NCBI RefSeq assembly: GCF_000975095.1
Contig: NZ_BBRD01000001.1
Location: 2,251,467-2,315,466, forward strand
Direction of reading: 5' to 3'
DNA length: 64,000 bases
From: Demequina aestuarii
GTDB taxonomy: Bacteria > Actinomycetota > Actinomycetes > Actinomycetales > Demequinaceae
Each line of letters begins with the position of its first letter. The stretch's first letter is position 1. The translations under genes were made by a program, and so were the position numbers. Below, one piece after another: positions 43,079-51,270 of this stretch. Under the pieces are notes generated by a model, which saw nothing but the letters and a program-made list of their open reading frames with translations, made no database searches and was not told where the DNA came from.

Positions 43079-45745
43079 ATGAGTGCCCGCGAGGAACCCA
43101 TGCTCTCCGGTGTTCCTCGCATCCCACCAGCCGTCATCGACCGCCCTCGTCTGCGCACTCGGCTCGACGGTCCCGCTCCACTGATCGTCATCCGCGGACC
43201 TGGTGGCTCTGGCAAGACCACGCTCGCCGCACAGTGGGCCACCCGACCGGCACCGGAAGCTCACGAGACGGTGGTGTGGGTCACTCCCGACGGCGGCTCC
43301 CAGTCCCGCGCCGGCTTCTGGATGAGGGTGCTGTCGCAGCTCCACGTCATGGGGCTCGTCGAGCACGGCGCATTCGAGCGAGAGATGGTCGCGCTGGCGG
43401 ATGACGCAGGGATCGCCGTCGAGGTCCTGCGCAGAACCCTCGGCGCTCGCGCGACAGCCGTCACGCTGGTGCTCGACAACGTGGGATCGTCGCAGCCAGA
43501 CACGTTCTGGAATGCGGTGTGCGGCGACATGGTCGACGCCGTGCGCTCCCTCGTGACCGTGCGGTTCATCGCCGTGGGACGGTTCCCCACTCCGCTCGAG
43601 GCGCCCGTGGCGCGAGCTTCCGTCGAGGTCGAGGTCATCGATGGGGAGGCGCTGGCGCTCACACCCGATGAGACCCGTGCCATCGTGGACCATCACGGGG
43701 CGTTCCTCGACGACGCGGGCCGGCGAGCGGTGTGCGCACTGCCCTCCGCGATCTGGCCGATGGCGCTGCGGTACACGCTCGAGATGCTCCGCCGGTCGCC
43801 AGAACGCGCGCGAGACCTGGGGCGGCCCGGCGCCACGCTGCCGCTGCTCGACGTTGCACGGCAGGACGTCCTGGGCGGGGTGAGAGACCCGGAGATCCTC
43901 GACTTCCTGGGCGCGACGGCGCTCAGCCCCGTCGTCGATGTCGACTTCGCGACGCGGCTCACGGGGCGCGCAGACGCACAGGAGCTCCTCGACACACTCG
44001 AGCAATCGGGTGCCGGGCACTGGAGTCACTCCGAGGACGGCACCGCATCGTTCCGGTACAGCGAGTACGTGCGCGCCGTCGCTGCCGCGGAGTTCGCCAC
44101 CCGGCATCCGGAGCGCCTCAAGCGCCTTCACGCACGGATCGCACGGTGGTTGCACGACGAGCGCGGCGAGAAGCTCGCGGCCCTCGAACACGCGGTCCAG
44201 GCGAAGGACCTCGAATACGCGTCGCACGTACTGCTGCGGATCTACCCCATGAGCGATGAGGACCGTGCCCATGTAGGCGCGCTGCTTGACGAGATCCCCG
44301 CACACCACATCCACCGTCACCCCCTTCTCGCGCTGCGCTACGCACTCATCCTCAATGCGCGCGAAGGCACCCAGCCGCGCGCGATCGAGTACCTCATCTC
44401 ATCGAGCACAGTCGGAAGGCTCCGCGCATCGTCTGTGCCGGAGGGAGAGCGGGCGATCCGCACGGGCATCGAAAGCGCAGTCTGGCGGCTGCTCGGCCAC
44501 GACAAGCGCATGGCCACGCGCGCTGACGAGACCGTCACCGCCATGGAGCACGCACTGAGGGCCGAGGACAGGGATGAGTCGCTCGAATGGGCGTCCCTGC
44601 AGGCGCTCCACCACTGTGGGATCAGCCTGATGTATGCCGGCGAGCATGCTCGGGCTCGCGACGCGATGTCGCTCTTGGACGAGGTGTCGCGCCGGCGGCA
44701 ACGGGCGGCCTTCGTCAACGCCGCGCACTGTGGACTGGCGATGATCGCGGTCCTGCGGGGCGAGTTCGCCACCGCGACAGACCACCTGGATCAGATCGAC
44801 GTCGCTGCATGGCCCGCGCCGTGGGCCACCGGCTACATGTCCTCCCTGGGGTACATCGCGCAGGCATGGGTCCATGTCAACGCCGGCCGCCCGGCTGATG
44901 CGTTGGCAGTGCTCGACGTGCTCGCACCGCACGAGGCCACCATTGAGCACTGGGACCTCATGCTCGGGGCACGGGTGTTGGCCGAAGCCATGGCCGGCCG
45001 CGTCCACGAAGCGCAGTTCGTGCTGGAGAGCACCCGCAGCGCACGGGTGTCGCGCCGCACCATGGCCTCGACGAAGGCCCGTCTGGCGATTCTCGAGGGC
45101 TTGGTGAACGTCGCCGTCGGAACCCCGCGCGCGAACGCCAAGGCCGTGGCGGGTACCGCTGCTGCGCCGTTGGGACACTCCTTGGATGCAATCGTCGCGG
45201 TGCGCAATGGAGCGAGCGCCGATGCCCATGCGCAGCTCGCGGAAGCGGAGTCGACGGCTGCGAGCCCGTTGGACGAGGCGTTCGTTGCGGTCGCTGGAGC
45301 CATCGTCGCGACCCGGGGCTCCTCGGGCCTGACCCTGGAGCGCTACCGGGCCCGGCTTCGCGTGCTCGTCTCCGACCACCACCTTCAATGGCCGTTGGCG
45401 GCAGCCCCGCCCAGCGTTCGGGCGACGATCCAGAGTGAGCACACGACTGACGAGGACGGCCAGTGGGAGGCCGCACTTGCCGCGGTGCCGACGATCGTCG
45501 CCGACGTCGAGTCCGGGAGCGTCGTCATCCCTCGGCTGACCCCACGCGAGCGCGAGATCCTCCGCGCCATGACCCTGATCGAGAACCGGAACGATCTCGC
45601 CGCCCACCTCTTCGTGTCCATCAACACGGTCAAGACTCAGCTGCGGTCGCTGTACACCAAGCTGGGCGTGACCACCCGTGACGAGGCGATCGAGAAGGCG
45701 CTGAAGCACGGGCTCCTCGACCGTCCCGATCACCCCGAGGCCTGA
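43079..45745 (+). CDS. Large LuxR-family (MalT/LAL-like) ATP-dependent transcriptional regulator
   Basis: 888 residues. N-terminal STAND-type ATPase with Walker A GPGGSGKTT (Lys46) and a Walker B-like TLVLDNVG; a long helical TPR-like sensor region at about 350-780; C-terminal LuxR helix-turn-helix (LTPREREILRAMTLIENRNDLAAHLF...NTVKTQLRSLY) at about 818-870. Such proteins bind a sugar-like inducer and activate nearby catabolic or transport genes. ATG 43079 has AAGGAGGG about 10 nt upstream. The MFS gene follows after 4 bp, so the pair is likely a regulator with its transporter. Confidence 0.9.
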   Translation: MSAREEPMLSGVPRIPPAVIDRPRLRTRLDGPAPLIVIRGPGGSGKTTLAAQWATRPAPEAHETVVWVTPDGGSQSRAGFWMRVLSQLHVMGLVEHGAFEREMVALADDAGIAVEVLRRTLGARATAVTLVLDNVGSSQPDTFWNAVCGDMVDAVRSLVTVRFIAVGRFPTPLEAPVARASVEVEVIDGEALALTPDETRAIVDHHGAFLDDAGRRAVCALPSAIWPMALRYTLEMLRRSPERARDLGRPGATLPLLDVARQDVLGGVRDPEILDFLGATALSPVVDVDFATRLTGRADAQELLDTLEQSGAGHWSHSEDGTASFRYSEYVRAVAAAEFATRHPERLKRLHARIARWLHDERGEKLAALEHAVQAKDLEYASHVLLRIYPMSDEDRAHVGALLDEIPAHHIHRHPLLALRYALILNAREGTQPRAIEYLISSSTVGRLRASSVPEGERAIRTGIESAVWRLLGHDKRMATRADETVTAMEHALRAEDRDESLEWASLQALHHCGISLMYAGEHARARDAMSLLDEVSRRRQRAAFVNAAHCGLAMIAVLRGEFATATDHLDQIDVAAWPAPWATGYMSSLGYIAQAWVHVNAGRPADALAVLDVLAPHEATIEHWDLMLGARVLAEAMAGRVHEAQFVLESTRSARVSRRTMASTKARLAILEGLVNVAVGTPRANAKAVAGTAAAPLGHSLDAIVAVRNGASADAHAQLAEAESTAASPLDEAFVAVAGAIVATRGSSGLTLERYRARLRVLVSDHHLQWPLAAAPPSVRATIQSEHTTDEDGQWEAALAAVPTIVADVESGSVVIPRLTPREREILRAMTLIENRNDLAAHLFVSINTVKTQLRSLYTKLGVTTRDEAIEKALKHGLLDRPDHPEA

Positions 45746-45749
45746 CCCC

Positions 45750-46973
45750 ATGAGACGAGTCCTGGTGCTGGCCGCGTTGCGCTTCCTCGTGATCGCGGCG
45801 GTCACGGCACCGGCCGTGGTCGGCCTGTCGATCATGCTCGGGGACATGGTGGACGACGAGCGCGCACCCCACACCCTCGCCATCGTCGTCAGCGCTGGTT
45901 CCGCTGCGGCAGTGATCGCGAATCCGCTGTTCGGGTGGCTCGCCGACATCACGAGCGGCCCGCTCGGACGGCGACGCCCGTGGTTGGTGGGCGGAGCGAT
46001 CGTGGGCCTCGCCGGCACCATCGCGATGGCGTGGTCGCCCGGACCGTGGTGGCTGGCCGTCTCGTGGGCGGTGACGCAAGCCGCCTACAACGCGTGCTTT
46101 GGGGCGCTCAACGGATGGGTCTCGGAGGGACTGGCGCCGGACCTGCGATCGCGCGCGGCCGGGGTGTTCTCCGCTGCCGCCTTCGCCGGAGTCCTCCCCG
46201 GGCTTGCGGTGGCGGGCCTGCTCGCCTCGGACGTCACGATGATGCTGCTGGTCATGCCCGCCGTCGCCGTGATCGTCGTCCTCGTGGCCGGCCTCCGTCT
46301 CGACGACCCGCCCCGCGCTCCCTCGACTCACGCACGGTCGTGGAGCGATGGCTTGCGCAGTGCCGCCTCAGCAGGGTTCGTCGGAGTCTGGCTGATCCGG
46401 TTCGTGTACGCGATCGCGCTGTCCGCGAGCCTGCTGTTCGCGCTGTACCTCTTCACGGAGCGCTGGAACATCGCGCGGACTCCTGCCGTCCAATGGGTGT
46501 CCCTCGCGACTTTCGTGGGGACCGTCGGCGTCGTGACCGCGGCGATCTCGCTCACCATCCTGAAGCGCCGCCGACGCGACGATCGGCAACTGCTGGGCGG
46601 TGCATACCTCGTGCTCGCAGGCGCACTCGTGGTGTGCGGTCTCGCTCCCACCGTCCAGATCTTCATCGCCACGACGTTCGTCGCCGGCGTCGCGATCGGC
46701 ATCGGCTACACGTGCACGCGGGCGATCGCGCACGGTCTGCTGCCCCACGACCAGTCGGCATTCGGCCTGGGGATCCTGAACACGGCGACCACTGCCGCCC
46801 CCATTGCTGCGCCGTTGCTCGCGAGCGGGCTGCTCGCCGTGGGAGGACACCTGGGCCTGCACGATGCCTACGCAGGAATGCTGGTGCTCCTGGGCGCGAT
46901 CATGGTGCCCGCGGTGCTGCTGCTCCGGCTGGTGCCCCGCGACGCGGTCGCGCCCGTCGCGCGCGTCACGTAG
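45750..46973 (+). CDS. MFS transporter of the GPH (glycoside-pentoside-hexuronide) type
   Basis: 407 residues, twelve membrane helices. Between helices 2 and 3 the motif GWLADITSGPLGRRRPWLVGG is the GPH/sucrose-transporter form of the MFS signature, and the second half has GYTCTRAIAHGLLPHDQSAFGLG. It probably imports a sugar or glycoside with a cation. It starts 4 bp after the LuxR-type regulator stop. Substrate unknown. Confidence 0.88.
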   Translation: MRRVLVLAALRFLVIAAVTAPAVVGLSIMLGDMVDDERAPHTLAIVVSAGSAAAVIANPLFGWLADITSGPLGRRRPWLVGGAIVGLAGTIAMAWSPGPWWLAVSWAVTQAAYNACFGALNGWVSEGLAPDLRSRAAGVFSAAAFAGVLPGLAVAGLLASDVTMMLLVMPAVAVIVVLVAGLRLDDPPRAPSTHARSWSDGLRSAASAGFVGVWLIRFVYAIALSASLLFALYLFTERWNIARTPAVQWVSLATFVGTVGVVTAAISLTILKRRRRDDRQLLGGAYLVLAGALVVCGLAPTVQIFIATTFVAGVAIGIGYTCTRAIAHGLLPHDQSAFGLGILNTATTAAPIAAPLLASGLLAVGGHLGLHDAYAGMLVLLGAIMVPAVLLLRLVPRDAVAPVARVT

Positions 46974-47047
46974 CCGCGGCGGCTGGCTCGAGCCGGCAGC
47001 ACCGAGCTCTGGTGGCCATTCCACTCGAGGCACGCGCTTTGTATTGC

Positions 47048-47053
47048 TACAAT
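47048..47053 (+). promoter_or_regulatory. -10 element TACAAT before the membrane protein/GntR pair; leaderless start
   Basis: TACAAT lies 8 nt before ATG 47062. It is embedded in ATTGCTACAAT, a short imperfect palindrome that could bind the GntR regulator encoded downstream. Confidence 0.5.
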
Positions 47054-47061
47054 CTTGCGTC

Positions 47062-48036
47062 ATGAGCCGCCTTGGCACCGCCGTGTCCGTCAAGATCCCC
47101 TCCGACGTGATCTTCGGCGTGGTCATCGGTGCGCTCGCGCTGCTGTTCGCGGCCGTGACCGTCATGCACGTCGTCCAATTGGCACGCACCTGGCGGCCCC
47201 GTCACCGGCTGCGCGCCATCGAGTCGCTGGCGCGAAGCACGAACCTCGCCATTCCTGCGGAGATCAGCGAGCCGCTCGCGGAGGCGGCGGCAGCGCGCAA
47301 GCGTGGGGCGCTCGTCGGTTCGCTGATCGCGCTCCCTGTCGTGCCGCTCCTGTTTCGCCCCTGGTCGGACGCAGCCCCCGACTTCGCAGCCGCCGCCAGC
47401 CTCGTCGGAATCGCGGTCGTCTTGTCGAGCACCACCATCGGCGCGGTCGCGGGCGGCCTCCTCGGCCGCCTCTCGATGCGCACGTCGCACCGGGCGGCCC
47501 GGATCACCCCGCTCACCTATGCCGATCTGATCGCCCCGGTCGAGCGTCGTCTCGCCGCGGGGTGCGTCGGCGCCGGCGCTGCCCTTCCCGCCCTGCTCGT
47601 CCTGTCGACATCAGCCTCCTGGGCCGATCGCGACCTGGCCACGGCGGGCGACGTCCGCCTGCTGCTCATCGCCGGTCTCGCTTCGGCAGGGCTCTGGCTC
47701 GCCCTTCCCGCGATCGCCCGTCGGCTCGTCGCCGCGCGAGCGATCGCGGGCGATGAGCACGCGTTGGCGTGGAGCGATGCGCTCGCCGCCCGCACGCTGC
47801 GGGACGTCACCTACCTCGTCGTGACTCTGGGCGGGCTGTCGGCCGTCATCTCGGTGGTCTGGCTCGGCGCTGCGGCGCCACGGGAGTGGACGGTCGTCGC
47901 CGAGATCTGGGGGAGCATCGGCTTCTACCTCGCTGCAGCTGCGTACATCACCGTGATCGCCCTCGGGGCGGTGCGCCAGCCCGAGCGCCACGTTCAGCGC
48001 ACGCTCTGGCCGCAGTTCGCGCACGACGCGCAGTAG
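47062..48036 (+). CDS. Membrane protein paired with a YtrA-type regulator, unknown function
   Basis: 324 residues with about seven or eight hydrophobic segments (first VIFGVVIGALALLFAAVTVM) and Ala/Arg-rich loops such as LAEAAAARKRGAL. No ABC ATPase motif, so it is not the YtrB-type component normally seen next to YtrA regulators. I do not recognise the family. Nine bp separate it from the GntR gene, so one transcript is likely and the regulator may respond to the state this protein monitors. Confidence 0.7.
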   Translation: MSRLGTAVSVKIPSDVIFGVVIGALALLFAAVTVMHVVQLARTWRPRHRLRAIESLARSTNLAIPAEISEPLAEAAAARKRGALVGSLIALPVVPLLFRPWSDAAPDFAAAASLVGIAVVLSSTTIGAVAGGLLGRLSMRTSHRAARITPLTYADLIAPVERRLAAGCVGAGAALPALLVLSTSASWADRDLATAGDVRLLLIAGLASAGLWLALPAIARRLVAARAIAGDEHALAWSDALAARTLRDVTYLVVTLGGLSAVISVVWLGAAAPREWTVVAEIWGSIGFYLAAAAYITVIALGAVRQPERHVQRTLWPQFAHDAQ

Positions 48037-48045
48037 TGTCGGCCC

Positions 48046-48402
48046 ATGCTCGTCACCGTCAGCACCGACTCGGGCACGCCGCCGTACGAGCAGATTCGCG
48101 TCCAGGTGATCGCGGCCGTGCAGGCCGGAACCCTCGCGCCTGGAGCCAAGCTGCCACCCGTGCGTCGCCTGGCGCAGGAGCTCGGCCTGGCTGTCAACAC
48201 CGTGGCGCGCGCGTACCGCGAGCTCGAGGCGGACGGCGTCGTCGAGACGCGCGGCCGCAACGGCACCGTCGTGTCACTCCACGGTGACGTGACGGCCAGG
48301 GCCGCACAGCAGGCGGCCAGGTCGTACGTCGAGGCGGTGCGCCGCCTGGGGATTCCCGATGCGGAGGCTCGCTCCCTCATCGACGACGCTCTCGGCACCT
48401 GA
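48046..48402 (+). CDS. GntR-family regulator, YtrA type
   Basis: 118 residues. N-terminal winged helix with PPYEQIRVQVIAAVQAG, LPPVRRLAQELGLAVNTVARAYRELEADG and ETRGRNGT; only a short C-terminal dimerisation helix follows, as in YtrA proteins, so there is no ligand domain. Downstream of its probable target membrane-protein gene. Confidence 0.93.
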   Translation: MLVTVSTDSGTPPYEQIRVQVIAAVQAGTLAPGAKLPPVRRLAQELGLAVNTVARAYRELEADGVVETRGRNGTVVSLHGDVTARAAQQAARSYVEAVRRLGIPDAEARSLIDDALGT

Positions 48403-48409
48403 CGCGCCA

Positions 48410-48440
48410 TGGCTCCGCACCCGGTGAGGATGCGGAGCCA
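48410..48440. terminator. Bidirectional terminator between the GntR and quinone oxidoreductase genes
   Basis: TGGCTCCGCA (48410-48419) and TGCGGAGCCA (48431-48440) pair over 10 bp with an 11-nt loop in the gap between converging genes. Confidence 0.7.
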
Positions 48441-48474
48441 GGGAGCCAGGGACGCGCTGCGCGCGAGTGTTCCT

Positions 48475-49455
48475 CTAGAAGCGCAGCAGGATCTTCCCGG
48501 AGCGACCAGGGACCGCATTCGCGGCCGCCGCGGCCGTGGCGTCATCGAACGGGTACACCGCCTCGACCGGAACCGTCACCTCTCCCGTCGCAATACGCTG
48601 CACGAGCTCGGCAAACAGCTCTGCGCGCTTGGCGGGGTCCATGTCCTGGGTCACGCGGCTGCCCCAGAAGCCCTTGACGGTGGCCTGCTTGAAGATGATG
48701 TCGCCCGAGGAGAGCTCCAACGAGGAGGATCCCATTGCGCCGAACACCACGAGGGTGCCGCCCTCACCCAGCAGCGAGAGCAGATCCCCGGCGGCCGACC
48801 CGCCGACCGAGTCGACCGCAGCACGAGGGGCGACGCCATCGCCCAGGATCGCCAGGGCACGCTCATGCCAACCCTCGGTCTCGGTGGAGACGACGTGGTG
48901 GATCCCCACGTTCGCCAGTTCCTCGACGCCCGCGTCACGGCGAACCAGACCCAGGACGTTCACACCGCGAGCGGCGGCGAACTGGGCGAGTAGCTTGCCC
49001 ACCGCGCCGTTCGCAGTGTTCTGCACGATCCACTCCCCCGGCTGCACGTCGAGGTAGTCGAGCAGGCTGATCGCGCTGAACGGCATCGCCACCAGTTGCG
49101 CGGCGGTCTCGTCGGTCAGCATCTCCGGCACGGGGATGAGTGAGGCGGCGTCGGCCACGAAGTACTCGGCCCACACGCCGAAGACTCCGCCAGCCGTCAC
49201 GCGCTGGCCCACCTCGAGGCCCTCGACGCCGTCACCGAGTGCGTCGATGACGCCGACCGCCTCCGTGCCGGTCGCGGCAGGAAGCTCGGGCTTGTAGCCG
49301 TAGACGCCGAGGATCGTGAGCAGGTCGTGATTGTGGATGGGCGCGAGGACCGTACGGATCCGGACCTGGCCAGGTCCTGGCTCCGGCATCGGCCGGTCGG
49401 TGATCTCGAGGACCTCAGTCGGGTCGCCGAAGGTGGAATGGGTGAGTGCGCGCAC
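48475..49455 (-). CDS. Zinc-type medium-chain dehydrogenase/quinone oxidoreductase
   Basis: 326 residues. GroES-like N-terminal domain (EVLEITDRPMPEPGPGQVRIR, GTEAVGVID), Rossmann region with VQNTANGAVGKLLAQFAAARG and a C-terminal half ending ANAVPGRSGKILLRF. The zinc ligands of alcohol dehydrogenases are not evident, so it fits the zinc-free quinone oxidoreductase subgroup that reduces reactive enones or quinones with NADPH. GTG 49455 is preferred because AAGGAG is 7 nt upstream; ATG 49473 has none. The TetR gene lies 89 bp upstream on the same strand and likely controls it. Confidence 0.9.
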   Translation of the reverse strand: MRALTHSTFGDPTEVLEITDRPMPEPGPGQVRIRTVLAPIHNHDLLTILGVYGYKPELPAATGTEAVGVIDALGDGVEGLEVGQRVTAGGVFGVWAEYFVADAASLIPVPEMLTDETAAQLVAMPFSAISLLDYLDVQPGEWIVQNTANGAVGKLLAQFAAARGVNVLGLVRRDAGVEELANVGIHHVVSTETEGWHERALAILGDGVAPRAAVDSVGGSAAGDLLSLLGEGGTLVVFGAMGSSSLELSSGDIIFKQATVKGFWGSRVTQDMDPAKRAELFAELVQRIATGEVTVPVEAVYPFDDATAAAAANAVPGRSGKILLRF

Positions 49456-49544
49456 GGTGGTGCTCCTTTTCATGGCCTGGTCGCGGGGGGGTGTGCGGCC
49501 AGTAGGTGTCGCGATCCCAGGGTGTGGGGATCAGGCGGGGGTGG

Positions 49545-50129
49545 TCAGGTGAGCAGAGAGTCGGTGGCAGTCAGCGCGGCCTCGAAGGGCGAGCCGGTGC
49601 GTGCCACCCGGTCGAGCAGCGCCGCGCCGAGCCACAGCTCGTACAACGCCTCGGCGAGGGCGCGGGCGGGCAGGCGTTCGGGGATCGAGCCGTCCGCATA
49701 GCCGGCCGTGACGGTCGTGGCGAGCAGGCCGACGAGCTGCGCCACTCCGCGCTCCAACTGCTCGCGCATCGGCTCGGAGAAGCTCGACACCTCCGCCGAG
49801 AGGGTGACGACGAGGCAGCGGTCGGCCGATGCCTCGCCCACGCCGTCCGCCCACGCCTGCGCGAGGGAACGCACGCCGTCGCGCCCGGTCGCCTGACGCT
49901 GCACGAGTCCGTGCACGGCGGCCAGGTAGGTCTCGAGGTAGCGCTCCAGGACAGCGACCCCGAAACCCTCCTTGGAGGAGAAGTAGTGGTAGAAGGAACC
50001 CTTCGGCACGCCACAGGTCGAGAGAATCTCCTGCAGCCCCACGCCCGTGAAGCCTCGCGCCCGCATGAGTTCCGTGCCGGTGGCAAGGATCGCGTCGCGG
50101 GTGAGCGTGGCCTTGGGGGTGGGGGTCAT
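49545..50129 (-). CDS. TetR-family transcriptional regulator
   Basis: 194 residues. HTH region RDAILATGTELMRARGFTGVGLQEILSTCGVPKGSFYHYFSSKEGFG, the AcuR/NemR-like form of the domain, then a helical C-terminus with Cys in DRCLVVTLSAEV. Such regulators often sense electrophiles through Cys and control reductase genes like the neighbouring oxidoreductase. ATG 50129 has GGGTGGGAG upstream. A palindromic operator candidate overlaps its promoter. Confidence 0.92.
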   Translation of the reverse strand: MTPTPKATLTRDAILATGTELMRARGFTGVGLQEILSTCGVPKGSFYHYFSSKEGFGVAVLERYLETYLAAVHGLVQRQATGRDGVRSLAQAWADGVGEASADRCLVVTLSAEVSSFSEPMREQLERGVAQLVGLLATTVTAGYADGSIPERLPARALAEALYELWLGAALLDRVARTGSPFEAALTATDSLLT

Positions 50130-50146
50130 GACTCCCACCCTACCGA

Positions 50147-50165
50147 AGAATAGACCGGTCGTCTA
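50147..50165 (-). promoter_or_regulatory. Promoter and operator of the TetR/oxidoreductase module
   Basis: On the minus strand TATTCT (50152-50147) is a -10. It abuts GACCGGTC (50153-50160), a perfect 8-bp palindrome within TAGAC-CGGTC-GTCTA (50151-50165). The form resembles TAGACCGGTCTA-type operators of TetR regulators of electrophile stress, with one inserted base. Confidence 0.5.
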
Positions 50166-50222
50166 CTAGGGGTCTGACGACGCATGACAGTGGCCATCAC
50201 CGGCATTCGAGTGGGGACATGC

Positions 50223-50254
50223 AAAACCCCCGGCACCGAGAGGGGGACCGGGGG
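50223..50254 (-). terminator. Intrinsic terminator of tRNA-Ala
   Basis: On the minus strand CCCCCGG (50254-50248) pairs with CCGGGGG (50233-50227), and TTTT (50226-50223) follows. It begins 11 nt after the mature tRNA 3' end. Confidence 0.7.
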
Positions 50255-50264
50255 CTGCGCTTGG

Positions 50265-50337
50265 TGGAGCTGAGGGGAATCGAACCCCTGACCTTCTCAT
50301 TGCGAACGAGACGCGCTACCAACTGCGCCACAGCCCC
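50265..50337 (-). tRNA. tRNA-Ala (anticodon CGC)
   Basis: A 73-nt cloverleaf on the minus strand: acceptor GGGGCTG/CAGCTCC with one G-U pair, D stem GCGC/GCGC, anticodon arm TCTCG-TTCGCAA-TGAGA with anticodon CGC, T arm AGGGG-TTCGATT-CCCCT, discriminator A. Reads GCG, a common alanine codon in this genome. CC follows but not the full CCA. Confidence 0.95.
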
Positions 50338-50458
50338 AAGGCTCAGACAGATTACCACCTGTCGCACCATGGCCCGCAAACCGAGTCGCCCCCGCTGCAC
50401 TCCCGCATCGGCCGCATGGCGGGTGCCCGCTCGCCGCGCGGAGCGGAACCGCGCGCAC

Positions 50459-50464
50459 TAGTCT
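50459..50464 (+). promoter_or_regulatory. -10 element TAGTCT of the DUF308 gene
   Basis: TAGTCT lies 46 bp before ATG 50511. No clear -35. Confidence 0.4.
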
Positions 50465-50510
50465 CGAATCACGCTGACCGCAGCGACTCACGAGGAAGCG
50501 CGAGGACACC

Positions 50511-51149
50511 ATGACCCAGCACAGCCCGACCTCCCCGCTCTCAGGAAGCGTCCCCGACGGCCTCGCCATCGACGCCGACCAGGTGGGCCGCGCCGCGCTC
50601 TCGCTGGCCCGCACCATGATCGGCGCGATCGCGGGCGTCTCGCTCGCGATCGGCATCGCGCTGCTCGTCTGGCCGGGCAAGTCGCTCGTGGTCGTGGGGG
50701 CGCTCGCCGGCGTGTTCTTCGTGATGACCGGAGTCATGCGCACCGCCGTGGGGGTCTTCGCCCGCGGGCTGCCCACCGGGTTCCGTGTGCTCAACATCAT
50801 CCTCGGCCTCGTGCTGCTGCTGGGCGGCATCGTCTCGCTCAAGAACCTCACCGTGGCCACAGCGGTGCTCACGATCGTGGTGGTGGTGATGATCGGCATC
50901 GGCTGGATCATCGACGGCATCGCCACGCTGGCCGAGACGGGCCGCACGCGCGGCTCGGCGTGGGGATACCTGCGCGGCGCGCTGAGCATCCTCGCGGGCA
51001 TCGTGGTGCTCGTGGTGCCGACGTGGAGCGCGGTGGCGCTCGTGATCGTGGTGGGCGCGACCCTGGTGGCGCTGGGCCTTGCCGGACTCGTCCAAGCATT
51101 CGCGCTGGGCAAGGACCTCCCGGAGGGTGGCGCCGTTCACCAGGCCTGA
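50511..51149 (+). CDS. DUF308 membrane protein (HdeD-like)
   Basis: 212 residues with six hydrophobic segments in two similar halves: GVSLAIGIALLVWPGKSLVVVGALAGVFFV and GALSILAGIVVLVVPTWSAVALVIVVGATL. HdeD-type DUF308 proteins affect acid or stress tolerance; the biochemical role is unknown. ATG 50511 is preceded by GAGGAC. Separate from the GH92 gene by 121 bp. Confidence 0.85.
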   Translation: MTQHSPTSPLSGSVPDGLAIDADQVGRAALSLARTMIGAIAGVSLAIGIALLVWPGKSLVVVGALAGVFFVMTGVMRTAVGVFARGLPTGFRVLNIILGLVLLLGGIVSLKNLTVATAVLTIVVVVMIGIGWIIDGIATLAETGRTRGSAWGYLRGALSILAGIVVLVVPTWSAVALVIVVGATLVALGLAGLVQAFALGKDLPEGGAVHQA

Positions 51150-51270
51150 CGACACGCCTTAAAGCAATCGTCACATTTCCGCAATGCATTCGGAATGACG
51201 GCGGCCTACCGTCGGCATAGAGGCGCCGGATCCCCCGCATCGGCGCTCGAGGCCGTACGAGGAGGTGCCC

